A DNA stretch of 64,000 bases. Origin: Angustibacter sp. Root456 (GTDB taxonomy: Bacteria; Actinomycetota; Actinomycetes; Actinomycetales; Angustibacteraceae). A program made the translations under genes and the position numbers. A model generated the notes under the pieces. It made no database searches, was not told the DNA's origin, and saw only the letters and a program-made list of their open reading frames with translations. The stretch covers positions 8,925-72,924 of the forward strand of contig NZ_LMER01000016.1 of NCBI RefSeq assembly GCF_001426435.1, given 5' to 3'. Shown piece after piece: positions 27,372-35,925 of this stretch; the first letter of the stretch is position 1, and each line of letters opens with the position of its first letter.

Positions 27372-28814
27372 ATGAGCCAGCCGCCGTCCGGTGACGCGCC
27401 GTCGCGTGAGGAGCCGCACCAGCCGCAGCAGCCGGACCAGCCGCAGCAGCCGGACCAGCCGCACGAGCCGCAGTGGTGGACGCCCGGTCACCCTGGTGAG
27501 CCCGACCCGCCGGTGCCGTCCCCGCACGACGCGCCGCAGCCGCAGCCCCAGCCCCAGCCCCAGCCGCAGCCCCAGCCGCAGCCCCAGCCGCAGCCTCCGT
27601 ACGGCCCCGCGGCCCACGGCGTGCCGCACCCGTACGGCGACACGGCCGTCGTCCCGGTGAGCTGGCAGACGCCCGGCGACGGCCTCGGACGCCCGGCACC
27701 CGAGCCCTCCCGCCTGCCCGTCGCAGCGATCGTCGCCGGCGCCGTGTTGCTGGCGCTGGTGGCCGGCCTGCTCGGGGGAGCGGCCGGGGGCTGGTGGTCG
27801 GCACGCGCCGGGCTCGGCCAGCCCAACCGCTCGGTGTCGCTGCCGACGCCCACGCCGGGCACGACGTCGCGGTCGTCGTCGTCGATCGCGGGCGTGGCGC
27901 AGAAGGTGCTGCCCAGCGTCGTGTCGATCGAGGTGCGTGGCGCGGACGGCGCAGGCACCGGCTCGGGCTTCGTGATCCGCTCCGACGGCTACATCGTCAC
28001 CAACAACCACGTCGTCGCGGGGGCGAAGGGCGGCGGCACCATCACGGTGGTGTTCCCCGACGGCTCGCACGAGCCGGCCAAGGTCGTCGGCTCCGACGCG
28101 TCGTACGACCTGGCGGCGTTGAAGGTGGCCCGCACCGGCCTCCCGGCGCTGGAGTTCGGCGACTCCGACTCGGTCGTGGTGGGCGACGAGGTCATCGCGA
28201 TCGGCGCGCCGCTCGGCCTGCAGGGCACGGTGACCACCGGCATCGTCAGCGCGCTCAACCGGCCGGTGTCGGCGGGTGAGAGCGACTCCGCGCCCGCCTT
28301 CATCAACGCGATCCAGACCGACGCCGCGATCAACCCCGGCAACTCCGGCGGCCCGCTGGTGAACCTGCAGGGCCAGGTGATCGCCGTCAACTCCGCCATC
28401 GCGCGCGTGCCCGGCACGGGCGCCCTCGGCGGGCAGTCGGGCAACATCGGCCTCGGCTTCGCCATCCCGAGCCAGCAGGCGCGCCGCACGGTCGAGCAGC
28501 TCATCCAGACCGGCAAGGCCGAGCACCCGATCATCGGCGTGCTGCTCGACCGCACCTACACCGGTGAGGGCGTGCGCGTGGCCAGTGAGTCGCAGGCGGG
28601 TCAACCCCCGGTGAGCCCGGGCGGCCCCGCCGACAAGGCGGGCATCAAGCCAGGTGACGTGATCACGAAGTTCAACGGCCGCCCGATGAGCGACTCCGAC
28701 GCGCTCGTGGTCGCGATCCGCTCGCAGGCGCCCGGGGACGTGGTCACGCTGACCGTGCGGTCGGGTGGCAAGGAGCGCACGGTGAAGATGACTTTGCAGG
28801 CCTCCAGCGACTGA
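27372..28814 (+). CDS. htrA: HtrA/DegP-like serine protease (S1C) with PDZ domain
   Basis: A 480-residue membrane-anchored protease. Residues 1-110 are a cytoplasmic tail of Pro/Gln-rich repeats, followed by one helix (about 120-143), a trypsin-like domain with H213, D246 and S325, and a C-terminal PDZ domain (about 380-475). It would degrade or refold damaged exported proteins. ATG 27372 has AAGGAG upstream. It follows sigE/anti-sigma, its likely regulators. The tail holds tandem QQPDQP and QPQPQP runs whose length may vary between strains. Confidence 0.93.
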   Translation: MSQPPSGDAPSREEPHQPQQPDQPQQPDQPHEPQWWTPGHPGEPDPPVPSPHDAPQPQPQPQPQPQPQPQPQPQPPYGPAAHGVPHPYGDTAVVPVSWQTPGDGLGRPAPEPSRLPVAAIVAGAVLLALVAGLLGGAAGGWWSARAGLGQPNRSVSLPTPTPGTTSRSSSSIAGVAQKVLPSVVSIEVRGADGAGTGSGFVIRSDGYIVTNNHVVAGAKGGGTITVVFPDGSHEPAKVVGSDASYDLAALKVARTGLPALEFGDSDSVVVGDEVIAIGAPLGLQGTVTTGIVSALNRPVSAGESDSAPAFINAIQTDAAINPGNSGGPLVNLQGQVIAVNSAIARVPGTGALGGQSGNIGLGFAIPSQQARRTVEQLIQTGKAEHPIIGVLLDRTYTGEGVRVASESQAGQPPVSPGGPADKAGIKPGDVITKFNGRPMSDSDALVVAIRSQAPGDVVTLTVRSGGKERTVKMTLQASSD

Positions 28815-28829
28815 CCCGGCGCCAGGGGG

Positions 28830-28835
28830 GATGAT
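28830..28835 (+). promoter_or_regulatory. Putative -10 (GATGAT) of leaderless tatB
   Basis: Six bases separate it from GTG 28842. Confidence 0.4.
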
Positions 28836-28841
28836 GGAGTC

Positions 28842-29243
28842 GTGTTCGACATCAACGGCGGCGAGTTCCTCATCCTCGTGGTGGTCGCGCTCGTCGTGCT
28901 CGGCCCTGAGCGGCTGCCGCAGTACGCCCAGCAGCTGGGCCGACTAGTGCGCGAGGCGCGCGGCTTCGCCGTCCGCGCTCGCGAGCAGGTGCGCACCGAG
29001 ATGGGCGAGGAGTTCGACGACGTCGACTGGAAGGCCCTGGACCCGCGGCAGTACGACCCGCGGCGGATCGTGCGCGAGGCCCTGCTGGACGGCGACGACG
29101 ACCCGTTCGGGCTGAACGACGTCAAGCAGCCCACGGCGCGCATGCAGGCCGCCGATGACACCAGCGACCTGACGTCGTCCGAGGGTGCGGCCTCACCACG
29201 GGGCACGGCGCCGTCGAGTGCCTTCGACGCCGACGCGACCTGA
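28842..29243 (+). CDS. tatB: Sec-independent translocase subunit TatB
   Basis: A 133-residue protein with an N-terminal helix EFLILVVVALVVLGPERLP (the LGPERLP hinge is the Tat signature), an amphipathic helix and a long charged tail. It receives twin-arginine substrates with TatC, which is not in this window. Neighbouring htrA and sigE match the mycobacterial order. Confidence 0.92.
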   Translation: MFDINGGEFLILVVVALVVLGPERLPQYAQQLGRLVREARGFAVRAREQVRTEMGEEFDDVDWKALDPRQYDPRRIVREALLDGDDDPFGLNDVKQPTARMQAADDTSDLTSSEGAASPRGTAPSSAFDADAT

Positions 29244-29264
29244 CCGGCGCGGGCCGGCGCGTGG

Positions 29265-30398
29265 CTAGCGGCCGGTGGGAGTGAGGCCGAGCGAGCGGCC
29301 CGACAGCCCACGCGCCCGCCGGCTCAGCGTGCGCGCCACGCCGCGCAGCGCCACGGCCGCAGCCGAGTCGGGTGCGGAGAGCACCACCGGCGCGCCGGAG
29401 TCGCCGCCCTCGCGCAGCGCGACATCGAGGGGGACCTGCCCGAGCAGCGGCACCGGCGCGCCCACCGAACGGGTCAGGGAGTCGGCGACGGCCTGGCCAC
29501 CACCGGCACCGAAGAGCTCGACGCGCGAGCCGTCGGGCTGCTCGAGCCACGACATGTTCTCGATCACGCCGACGATCTGCTGGTGCGTCTGCAGCGCGAT
29601 CGCGCCGGCGCGCTCGGCCACCTCGGCGGCCGCGCGCTGCGGCGTGGTGACCACGAGGATCTCGGCGTTCGGGATGAGCTGGGCCACCGAGATGGCGATG
29701 TCGCCGGTGCCGGGCGGCAGGTCGAGCAGCAGGACGTCGAGGTCGCCCCAGAAGACGTCGGACAGGAACTGCTGCAGCGCGCGGTGCAGCATCGGGCCGC
29801 GCCACACCACCGGCTGGTTGGCGGGCACGAACATGCCGATCGAGATGACCTTCACGCCCAGCGACTGCGGCGGCAGGATCATGTCGTCGACCTGGGTCGG
29901 CCGCTGCTCGACGCCGAGCATGCGCGGCACCGAGAAGCCGTAGATGTCGGCGTCGACCACGCCGACCCGCAGTCCGTCGGCCGCCATCGCCGCGGCGAGG
30001 TTCACGGTGACCGACGACTTGCCGACGCCGCCCTTGCCGGACGCCACCGCGTACACGCGCGTCAGCGACCCGGCCTTGGCGAACGGCACCTCGCGCTCGG
30101 CCTGGCCGCCGCGCAGCTGCTCGCGCAGCGCTCGGCGCTGGTCGTCGGACATGACGTCGAGGTCGACCTTGACCTCACGCACGCCCTCGAGCGCTCCGAC
30201 AGCCGCGGTGACGTCGCGGGTGATGGTCTCCTTGAGCGGGCAGCCCGAGACCGTGAGGAACACCCCGACGGTCACCAACCCGTCGTCGGACACGACCACG
30301 TCGCGCACCATGCCCAGCTCGGTGATGGGCTTGTTGATCTCGGGGTCGTTGACGCTCGACAGCGCGGCGAGGAACTCGTCCTGGGTGGGCAGTGCCAT
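29265..30398 (-). CDS. mrp: Mrp/NBP35-type ATP-binding protein
   Basis: A 377-residue P-loop NTPase of the Fe-S carrier group. Residues 1-90 form a MIP18/DUF59 domain (with the SGCPLK cysteine), then the deviant Walker A GKGGVGKSS at about 118-126 and LLLDLPPGTGD. The C-terminal CxxC used for cluster binding in E. coli Mrp is absent (ENMSWLEQPDG region), so Fe-S loading may differ. The ATG follows a TAGCAT hexamer by six bases. Confidence 0.92.
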   Translation of the reverse strand: MALPTQDEFLAALSSVNDPEINKPITELGMVRDVVVSDDGLVTVGVFLTVSGCPLKETITRDVTAAVGALEGVREVKVDLDVMSDDQRRALREQLRGGQAEREVPFAKAGSLTRVYAVASGKGGVGKSSVTVNLAAAMAADGLRVGVVDADIYGFSVPRMLGVEQRPTQVDDMILPPQSLGVKVISIGMFVPANQPVVWRGPMLHRALQQFLSDVFWGDLDVLLLDLPPGTGDIAISVAQLIPNAEILVVTTPQRAAAEVAERAGAIALQTHQQIVGVIENMSWLEQPDGSRVELFGAGGGQAVADSLTRSVGAPVPLLGQVPLDVALREGGDSGAPVVLSAPDSAAAVALRGVARTLSRRARGLSGRSLGLTPTGR

Positions 30399-30404
30399 GC
30401 CCCG

Positions 30405-30410
30405 ATGCTA
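30405..30410 (-). promoter_or_regulatory. Putative -10 (TAGCAT) of leaderless mrp
   Basis: The minus-strand hexamer ends six bases before the mrp ATG. Confidence 0.5.
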
Positions 30411-30522
30411 GGCGCCGACCACCGACCCTTCCCGCGCAGGGTCGGACGGCCCCTTGAACGCCGCAATGCCTCAGTTGCTCACCGACTGACCGGATCTGTC
30501 CCGGTGCGCGGTGAGGTTCCCC

Positions 30523-30528
30523 TAAGGT
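30523..30528 (+). promoter_or_regulatory. Putative -10 (TAAGGT) of leaderless marR-type gene
   Basis: Seven bases separate it from GTG 30536; it decides the start used below. Confidence 0.5.
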
Positions 30529-30535
30529 GGCGGTC

Positions 30536-31096
30536 GTGGACCCGGGGACCTCACGCACGACCGCAGACTCGATGAGTGCAGAAGGCGACGTCATCGACCG
30601 CCTCGACACCCAGCCGGTGCGGCGCCGGCCCGCGGACGACGAGCTGTTCGCCTGGCGGGCCTTCCTGCGAGCGCACGCGACGGTCGTCCGCCGGCTCGAA
30701 GCCGACCTGATGGCGGGGCACGGCGTGCCCCTGGCCGTCTACGACGTCATGGTGCAGCTCGTGGAGGCGCCGGGTCACCGCCTGCGGATGACCGACCTCG
30801 CGAGCCGGGTGCTGCTCTCGCGCAGCGGTGTCACCCGCCTGGTCGACCGCATGGTCCGCGACGGTCACGTGCGACGTGAGGCCGACCCGCAGGACGCCCG
30901 CGGGGTGCTCGCGGTGCTCACCGACGCGGGCTTCGAGCGGCTCAAGGCCGCCTCGCCGACGCACCTCGACGGCATCACGCGGTACGTCGTCGACCGGCTC
31001 TCCGTCGAGGAGCTGCAGGCCTGGGGTGCGGCCAGCGCTCGCCTGGCCGACAGCGACGGGTCGCCGGGAGGCGAGGACGGCGAGGGCTGCGGCTAG
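30536..31096 (+). CDS. MarR family transcriptional regulator
   Basis: A 186-residue winged-helix regulator. The recognition helix region is MTDLASRVLLSRSGVTRLVDRM and the wing RREADPQDARGVLAVLT. No ligand can be inferred; it faces away from mrp and is convergent with the GspE-type gene. GTG 30536 is preferred because it sits seven bases after TAAGGT; GTG 30527 and ATG 30572 are alternatives. Confidence 0.88.
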   Translation: MDPGTSRTTADSMSAEGDVIDRLDTQPVRRRPADDELFAWRAFLRAHATVVRRLEADLMAGHGVPLAVYDVMVQLVEAPGHRLRMTDLASRVLLSRSGVTRLVDRMVRDGHVRREADPQDARGVLAVLTDAGFERLKAASPTHLDGITRYVVDRLSVEELQAWGAASARLADSDGSPGGEDGEGCG

Positions 31097-31130
31097 TCGG
31101 TTAGGCGGCTAGTCGGTTAGGCGGCTAGGA
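31091..31130. repeat. 16-bp tandem repeat spanning both stop codons of a convergent pair
   Basis: GGCTAGTCGGTTAGGC occurs twice in tandem (31091-31106, 31107-31122) with a partial third copy. The TAG of the MarR gene lies in the first unit and the stop of the minus-strand GspE gene in the third; CTAG supplies stops on both strands. Confidence 0.8.
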
Positions 31131-33086
31131 GGCCGGCGTCCGGCACCAGGGGCAGAGCTTCCACTCGGGGTCGAGCTGACGGCCGCACGAGCCGCAGCTG
31201 CTGTCGAGCGAGACCCCGCACCAGGGGCAGGCCAGCATGCCGGACTCCACGCCACGCTCGCACGACGGGCAGTGCTTGCCGCCCGTGTGGTCGGCGTGGG
31301 TGACGCGCACGGCCTCTTCGAACGTCGTCTCGCCGCGCTTGGCCTTCTCCAGCGCCGAGGCGCGCAGCGTCATCATGCCGACGGCGCGAGCCTGGGCTCC
31401 CACCGCCGCCTCGGTGGCCGAGGTCATCAGCACCGTGCGCATGGCGTTGTCGACCTCGAGCACCTCGTAGACGGCGGTGCGCCCGCGGTAGCCGGTGCCG
31501 CCGCAGTCGGGGCACCCGGCGCCCTTGAGCGGTGTGGCGTCGAGGATGTCGTCGATCCTCAGGCCGAGCAGCGCCAGCGTCCCCTCGTCCGGGATGTAGC
31601 CCTCTGCGCACGAGTCGCAGGGCTTGCGCACCAGGCGCTGGGCCACCGCGGCGGTCAGCGACGACGCCACGAGGAACGGCTCGACGCCCATGTCGACCAG
31701 GCGGGTCAGCGCGGCGACGGCGGAGTTGGTGTGCAGGGTCGTGAGCACCAGGTGACCGGTGAGCGAGGCCTTGAGCGCCAGCTCTGCGGTCAGCGCGTCA
31801 CGCACCTCGCCGACGAGGACGATGTCGGGGTCCTGGCGCAGGATCGAGCGCAGGCCGGCGTCGAACGTCATGCCCGACTTGAGGTTGACCTGCACCTGCG
31901 TGATGCCGGGCAGCTGCACCTCGATGGGGTCCTCGAGGGTGACGATGTTCTTGTCCGGCGTCATCGTCTCGTGGATCGCCGCGTAGAGCGTGTTCGTCTT
32001 GCCCGATCCGGTCGGGCCGGTGATGAGCACGAGGCCCTGCGGCACCGACAGCGCGGACGTGAACAGCTGGAGCTGCTCGGGCTCGAAACCGAGCGAGGCC
32101 AGCGAGGGCACGTTGTCGGCCCGGGTGAGCAGACGCACCACGATCTTCTCGCCGTGCAGCGAGGGCAGGGTGCTCACGCGGGTGTCGATGGCCTGGCCGT
32201 CGACGACGATGCGGCTGCGGCCGTCCTGCGGCACCCGCCGCTCGGCGATGTCGAGGCCGGACATGATCTTGACGCGGCTGACCACCGACGGGCCGAGGCG
32301 CTTGGGTGCGGTCATGACGTCGCGCAGCAGGCCGTCGACGCGGTAGCGGATGCGCAGCCCGTCGCGCTGCATCTCGATGTGGATGTCGGACGCGCGCAGG
32401 CGAGCGGCGTCGGCGAGCACCTGGTTGACCAGCTTGACGATCGGGGCGTCGTCCGTCGACCCCGTGGCGCTCTGCAGCTCGTCGGCGCTCGCCGTCTCCT
32501 GCACCTCGTCGGCGATCATGGTCACCGAGTCGTCGGCGGCCAGCGACCACGCGCGGGCGAGGTGGTCCTTGATCTGCGTGGCGGGCGCCACGACGACGTA
32601 CAGCTCGGGCGCGCGGGTGTACATCTTCACGTCGTCGAGCGCGAGCACGTTCGTGGGGTCGGACGTCGCGACGATCAGGCCGCCCTCGGGGTGGCGGTCG
32701 AGCAGCAGGACGCCGGTGCGGTCGGCCACGGCGCGCGGCAGCATCCGGACGACGTCGGGCGCCGGCACGATGCGCGACAGGTCGGCGGACTCCAGGCCGA
32801 GGTGCGTGGCGAGGGCCTCGGCGACCTCGCGCTCGGTGGCGTAGCCGAGGTCGGCGACGACCTGGCCGAGGCGGCGGCGCGGGCCGTCGGTGCTGCGCTG
32901 AGCCTGCAGGGCCGCCTCGAGCTGCGCGGCGGTGATCAGCTGCTCGTCGATGAGCACCTCGCCGAGCCGGCGGCGGCGGGCGCCGACCTCCTCGACGTCC
33001 AGCGGTCGCGCGGTGAACGGGGCCGCGCCGGCCACGGGCTGCTGCGGCACGTTCAGGGCAGGCGAGGACGGCGACATCGACGACAT
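31125..33086 (-). CDS. GspE/PilB-type secretion ATPase with C-terminal double zinc ribbon
   Basis: A 653-residue hexameric-type ATPase. Residues about 40-190 are the GspE N-terminal (MshEN) domain, Walker A GPTGSGKT ends near K363, followed by DPDIVLVGEVRD and a GspE zinc site (CDSC and CPDC). The last 50 residues add a double zinc ribbon with four CxxC-type pairs (CPSC, CPWC, CGSC, CPWC). No pilin, inner-membrane platform or secretin genes are nearby, so the partner machine is elsewhere or lost. ATG 33086 is chosen; M4 is possible. Confidence 0.88.
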   Translation of the reverse strand: MSSMSPSSPALNVPQQPVAGAAPFTARPLDVEEVGARRRRLGEVLIDEQLITAAQLEAALQAQRSTDGPRRRLGQVVADLGYATEREVAEALATHLGLESADLSRIVPAPDVVRMLPRAVADRTGVLLLDRHPEGGLIVATSDPTNVLALDDVKMYTRAPELYVVVAPATQIKDHLARAWSLAADDSVTMIADEVQETASADELQSATGSTDDAPIVKLVNQVLADAARLRASDIHIEMQRDGLRIRYRVDGLLRDVMTAPKRLGPSVVSRVKIMSGLDIAERRVPQDGRSRIVVDGQAIDTRVSTLPSLHGEKIVVRLLTRADNVPSLASLGFEPEQLQLFTSALSVPQGLVLITGPTGSGKTNTLYAAIHETMTPDKNIVTLEDPIEVQLPGITQVQVNLKSGMTFDAGLRSILRQDPDIVLVGEVRDALTAELALKASLTGHLVLTTLHTNSAVAALTRLVDMGVEPFLVASSLTAAVAQRLVRKPCDSCAEGYIPDEGTLALLGLRIDDILDATPLKGAGCPDCGGTGYRGRTAVYEVLEVDNAMRTVLMTSATEAAVGAQARAVGMMTLRASALEKAKRGETTFEEAVRVTHADHTGGKHCPSCERGVESGMLACPWCGVSLDSSCGSCGRQLDPEWKLCPWCRTPAS

Positions 33087-33125
33087 GCACCCTGCATCGG
33101 CACAAGCACCGTTCGGGTGAAGCGC

Positions 33126-33692
33126 TCAGCCGCGATCGGCTGGCTCCGTGTCGGCCGCTGGGAGGTCGTCGGTGTCAGGCGCGGAGCCCGCGGCGGCGCG
33201 GTCGCGCTCCTCGAGCTCGTCGAGCACCGCCCGCAGCTCGGAGCGCACGAAGTCCCGCGTGGCGACCTCGCGCAGCGCGATGCGCAGGGCCGCGACCTCG
33301 CGGGTGAGGTACTCGGTGTCGGCGAGGCCCCGCTCGTCTCGGGCGCGGTCCTGCTCGCCGAGCACGCGATCTCGGTCGTCCTGGCGGTTCTGCGCGAGCA
33401 GGATCAGCGGGGCGGCGTACGACGCCTGCAGCGACAGGATCAGCGTCAGGAGCGTGTAGTTCAGCGCGCGCGGGTCGAACTGCACGGACGCCGGGGCGAA
33501 CGTGTTCCACGCCAGCCAGAGCACGACGAACCCCGTCATGTAGACGAGGAACCGGGCGGTTCCCATGAAGCGCGCGAAGCGCTCCGCGAACCGCGCGAAG
33601 GTCTCTGGGTCGACCTGCGGCCGCGCGATCAGCGTCCGGCGGCTCTCGCGCGGCTGGTCCAGCCGCGGGGTGCGGCTGCGCTCACGCGCCAT
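33126..33692 (-). CDS. DUF1003 membrane protein
   Basis: A 188-residue protein with two membrane helices (about 44-62 and 76-99, ending in LQASYAAPLILLAQNRQDDRDR, the DUF1003 hallmark split here) and a charged C-terminal coiled coil. Function unknown. The start overlaps the end of the upstream MgtE-N/CBS gene by 11 bp, as in the Rv1231c/Rv1232c pair of mycobacteria, so the two likely act together. Confidence 0.9.
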   Translation of the reverse strand: MARERSRTPRLDQPRESRRTLIARPQVDPETFARFAERFARFMGTARFLVYMTGFVVLWLAWNTFAPASVQFDPRALNYTLLTLILSLQASYAAPLILLAQNRQDDRDRVLGEQDRARDERGLADTEYLTREVAALRIALREVATRDFVRSELRAVLDELEERDRAAAGSAPDTDDLPAADTEPADRG

Positions 33693-34974
33693 GGCGCACC
33701 GCCCGCGCCGGGTCCGTGCCGTCGTCCTCGTCGCGCCAGTCCTCCGGCAGCAGGTGGTCGAGGACGTCGTCGACCGTCACGGCGCCGAGCAGGTGACCGT
33801 CGTCGTCGACGATGGGGGCGCTCACCATGTTGTACGTCGCCAGGTAGCGGGTGAGCTGGGCCAGGGTCGTGCCGGGGCCGAGCGCCTCGATGTCCTTGTC
33901 GATGATGCCGCCCACCGGGACGTGGGGGGGCTCGCGCAGCATGCGCTGGATGTGCACGAGGCCCAGGTAGCGGCCGGTGGGCGTCTCGAGCGGCGGCCGG
34001 CACACGAACACGCTCGCGGCGAGCGCCGGGCTGAGCTCGGCGCGTCGGACGACGGCCAGTGCCTCCGCGATGGTGGCGTCAGGCCCGAGGATCACCGGCT
34101 CGCTGGTCATGAGACCACCCGCGGTGTCCTCGTCGTAGCTGAGCAGGCGCCGCAGCGGGGCTGCCTCCTCCGGCTCCATCAGGCCGAGCAGCTGCTCGGC
34201 GGTGTCGGCGGGCAGCTCGGAGAGCAGGTCAGCGGCGTCGTCCGGCTCCATGGCCTCGAGGACGTCGGCGGCGCGCTTGTTCTCGAGCTGGGTGAGGATC
34301 TCGACCTGGTCGTCCTCGGGCAGCTCCTCGAGCACGTCGGCCAGCTGCTCGTCGCCCAGGGCCGCGGCGACCTCGACGCGGCGCTTGGGTGACAGGTCGT
34401 GGATCACGTCGGCGATGTCGGCGGGCTTGAGGGAGCCGAAGGTGGCCAGCAGGTTCGCCGCCCCCTGGCCGGTGCCCTCGATCGACAGGCCGGTGACCTG
34501 GTCGGCGTCGACGAGGAAGCTCTCGCCGCGCCGGCGCAGCCGCCCACCGAGACCGCGGTGGTGCTCGGCGCGCCGCACGAAGACCTTGCTCACCACCCAG
34601 TCGCGGGTGCGCAGCTGGGTCATGGCGACGTCCTCGACGACCACCTGGCCCGTGCCGTCGCGCAGCGTGACGGCTCGGTCGAGCAGCTCGGCGAGCACGA
34701 GCGTCTCGCTGGGCCGCTGCTCGAACCGGCGCATGTTGACGACGCCGGTCATGATCACCTGGCCGCCGTCGATGCTCGTGACGCGCGTCATCGGCAGGAA
34801 CACGCGGCGGCGTCCAGGCACCTCGACCACCAGGCCGACCGCGAGCGGGGCGAGGCGCCCGGTGCGGAACACGACGACGACATCGCGCACCCGGCCCACC
34901 TGGTCGCCGTGGGGATCGAAGACGGCGAGGCCGGACATGCGCGCGATGAAGACCCGTGAAGGTGCGCCGCTCAC
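33682..34974 (-). CDS. PRC-barrel/MgtE-N/CBS domain protein (Rv1232c-like)
   Basis: A 430-residue soluble protein: N-terminal PRC-barrel-like region (SGLAVFDPHGDQVGRVRD), a central MgtE N-terminal superhelical domain (LKPADIADVIHDLSPKRR, AADLLSELP) and two C-terminal CBS motifs. It looks like the magnesium-sensing half of MgtE without the channel; the neighbouring DUF1003 protein may supply a membrane part. GTG 34974 follows TAGCCT by seven bases; the longer open frame upstream is a shadow of the divergent gene. Confidence 0.88.
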   Translation of the reverse strand: MSGAPSRVFIARMSGLAVFDPHGDQVGRVRDVVVVFRTGRLAPLAVGLVVEVPGRRRVFLPMTRVTSIDGGQVIMTGVVNMRRFEQRPSETLVLAELLDRAVTLRDGTGQVVVEDVAMTQLRTRDWVVSKVFVRRAEHHRGLGGRLRRRGESFLVDADQVTGLSIEGTGQGAANLLATFGSLKPADIADVIHDLSPKRRVEVAAALGDEQLADVLEELPEDDQVEILTQLENKRAADVLEAMEPDDAADLLSELPADTAEQLLGLMEPEEAAPLRRLLSYDEDTAGGLMTSEPVILGPDATIAEALAVVRRAELSPALAASVFVCRPPLETPTGRYLGLVHIQRMLREPPHVPVGGIIDKDIEALGPGTTLAQLTRYLATYNMVSAPIVDDDGHLLGAVTVDDVLDHLLPEDWRDEDDGTDPARAVRHGA

Positions 34975-34981
34975 GCGGGTC

Positions 34982-34987
34982 AGGCTA
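34982..34987 (-). promoter_or_regulatory. Putative -10 (TAGCCT) of leaderless MgtE-N/CBS gene
   Basis: Seven bases before GTG 34974 on the minus strand. Confidence 0.5.
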
Positions 34988-34993
34988 GCGCCG

Positions 34994-34999
34994 CATACT
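34994..34999 (+). promoter_or_regulatory. Putative -10 (CATACT) of phzF-like gene
   Basis: Nine bases before GTG 35009; faces the divergent TAGCCT. Confidence 0.35.
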
Positions 35000-35008
35000 C
35001 TGCGGGGC

Positions 35009-35917
35009 GTGCAGGACGCTGACCGCGAGGGGTACGAGCTCGAGTACGACGTCGTCGACGTGTTCAGCGACCGCGCGTTCGCGGGCAACCCGCTGGCGGT
35101 GGTGCACGGCACCGACGGGCTGAGCGCGCAGGCGCTGCAGGCACTGGCGCGAGAGTTCAACCTGTCCGAGACCGCGTTCCCGACGGCGCGCGGCGACGGC
35201 GCCTACGACCTGCGGATCTTCACGCCGGTGACCGAGCTGCCCTTCGCTGGTCACCCGTCGCTGGGGGCGGCGTGGGCGCTGCGGCGGCGGCGGATGGTGA
35301 CGGCCGATGCGCTGCAGCAGAGCTGCGCTGCGGGCACCATGCCGGTGAGCTTCGACGGCGACGGGCGAGTGCGGCTCACCGGGGGAGAGCCTCGGGTGAG
35401 CGAGCCGGTGGACGCAGAGGCCGCGCTGGCCGCGCTGGCCGCGGTGGGACTGGCGGCGTCCGACTTGGCCGGGCCGCCCACGCGGGTCGCCGGCACCGGC
35501 CTCGACTTCTGCTACCTGCTCGTGCGGCCGGACGCCGTGGCGCGGTGCGTCGCCGACGTGCCCGGGCTGCGGCGCGCGGGGGCGCTGCTGCGCGAGGAGC
35601 TGACCGGGCCGCTCGGGGGGATCGTCGTCGCGGCGTGGGAGGGCGACAGGGCGCACGTGCGGGTCTTCGCCGACGACATCGGCGTGCCGGAGGACCCGGC
35701 CACCGGCTCGGCCGCCCTCGGGCTCAGTGCGGCGCTGGTGGCGGCCGGGCTGCTGCCCGACGGGCGGACGCAGTACGACGTCCGGCAGGGTGCGCAGATC
35801 GGACGGCCGTCGGCTCTGTGGTGCGCGGTGGAGGCCCTGGACGGGCGAGCCGTCCGGTGCGAGGTGGCCGGGTTCGTCGTCCCGGTCGCGCGCGGCGCCA
35901 TCGCCCGCCCCGGCTGA
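35009..35917 (+). CDS. PhzF family isomerase/epimerase
   Basis: A 302-residue protein with the two-fold DAP-epimerase-like layout of PhzF: DVFSDRAFAGNPLAVV at the start, the conserved Glu in LSETAFP, FTPVTELPFAGHPSLG and DPATGSAALGLSAAL. Members isomerise small acids; substrate unknown. GTG 35009 is the first start in frame past the divergent gene. A 75-bp repeat follows it. Confidence 0.9.
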   Translation: MQDADREGYELEYDVVDVFSDRAFAGNPLAVVHGTDGLSAQALQALAREFNLSETAFPTARGDGAYDLRIFTPVTELPFAGHPSLGAAWALRRRRMVTADALQQSCAAGTMPVSFDGDGRVRLTGGEPRVSEPVDAEAALAALAAVGLAASDLAGPPTRVAGTGLDFCYLLVRPDAVARCVADVPGLRRAGALLREELTGPLGGIVVAAWEGDRAHVRVFADDIGVPEDPATGSAALGLSAALVAAGLLPDGRTQYDVRQGAQIGRPSALWCAVEALDGRAVRCEVAGFVVPVARGAIARPG

Positions 35918-35925
35918 CCTGGTTG

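Noticed and set aside
27532-27600. CAGCCG/CAGCCC repeats as a CRISPR or mobile element
   Set aside because: There are no unique spacers; the repeats are codons of a Gln-Pro tract in htrA.
26373-28604. 743-codon antisense frame over the anti-sigma and htrA genes
   Set aside because: Low-complexity Arg/Leu repeats arise from the complement of the CAG/CCG repeats; no domain seen.
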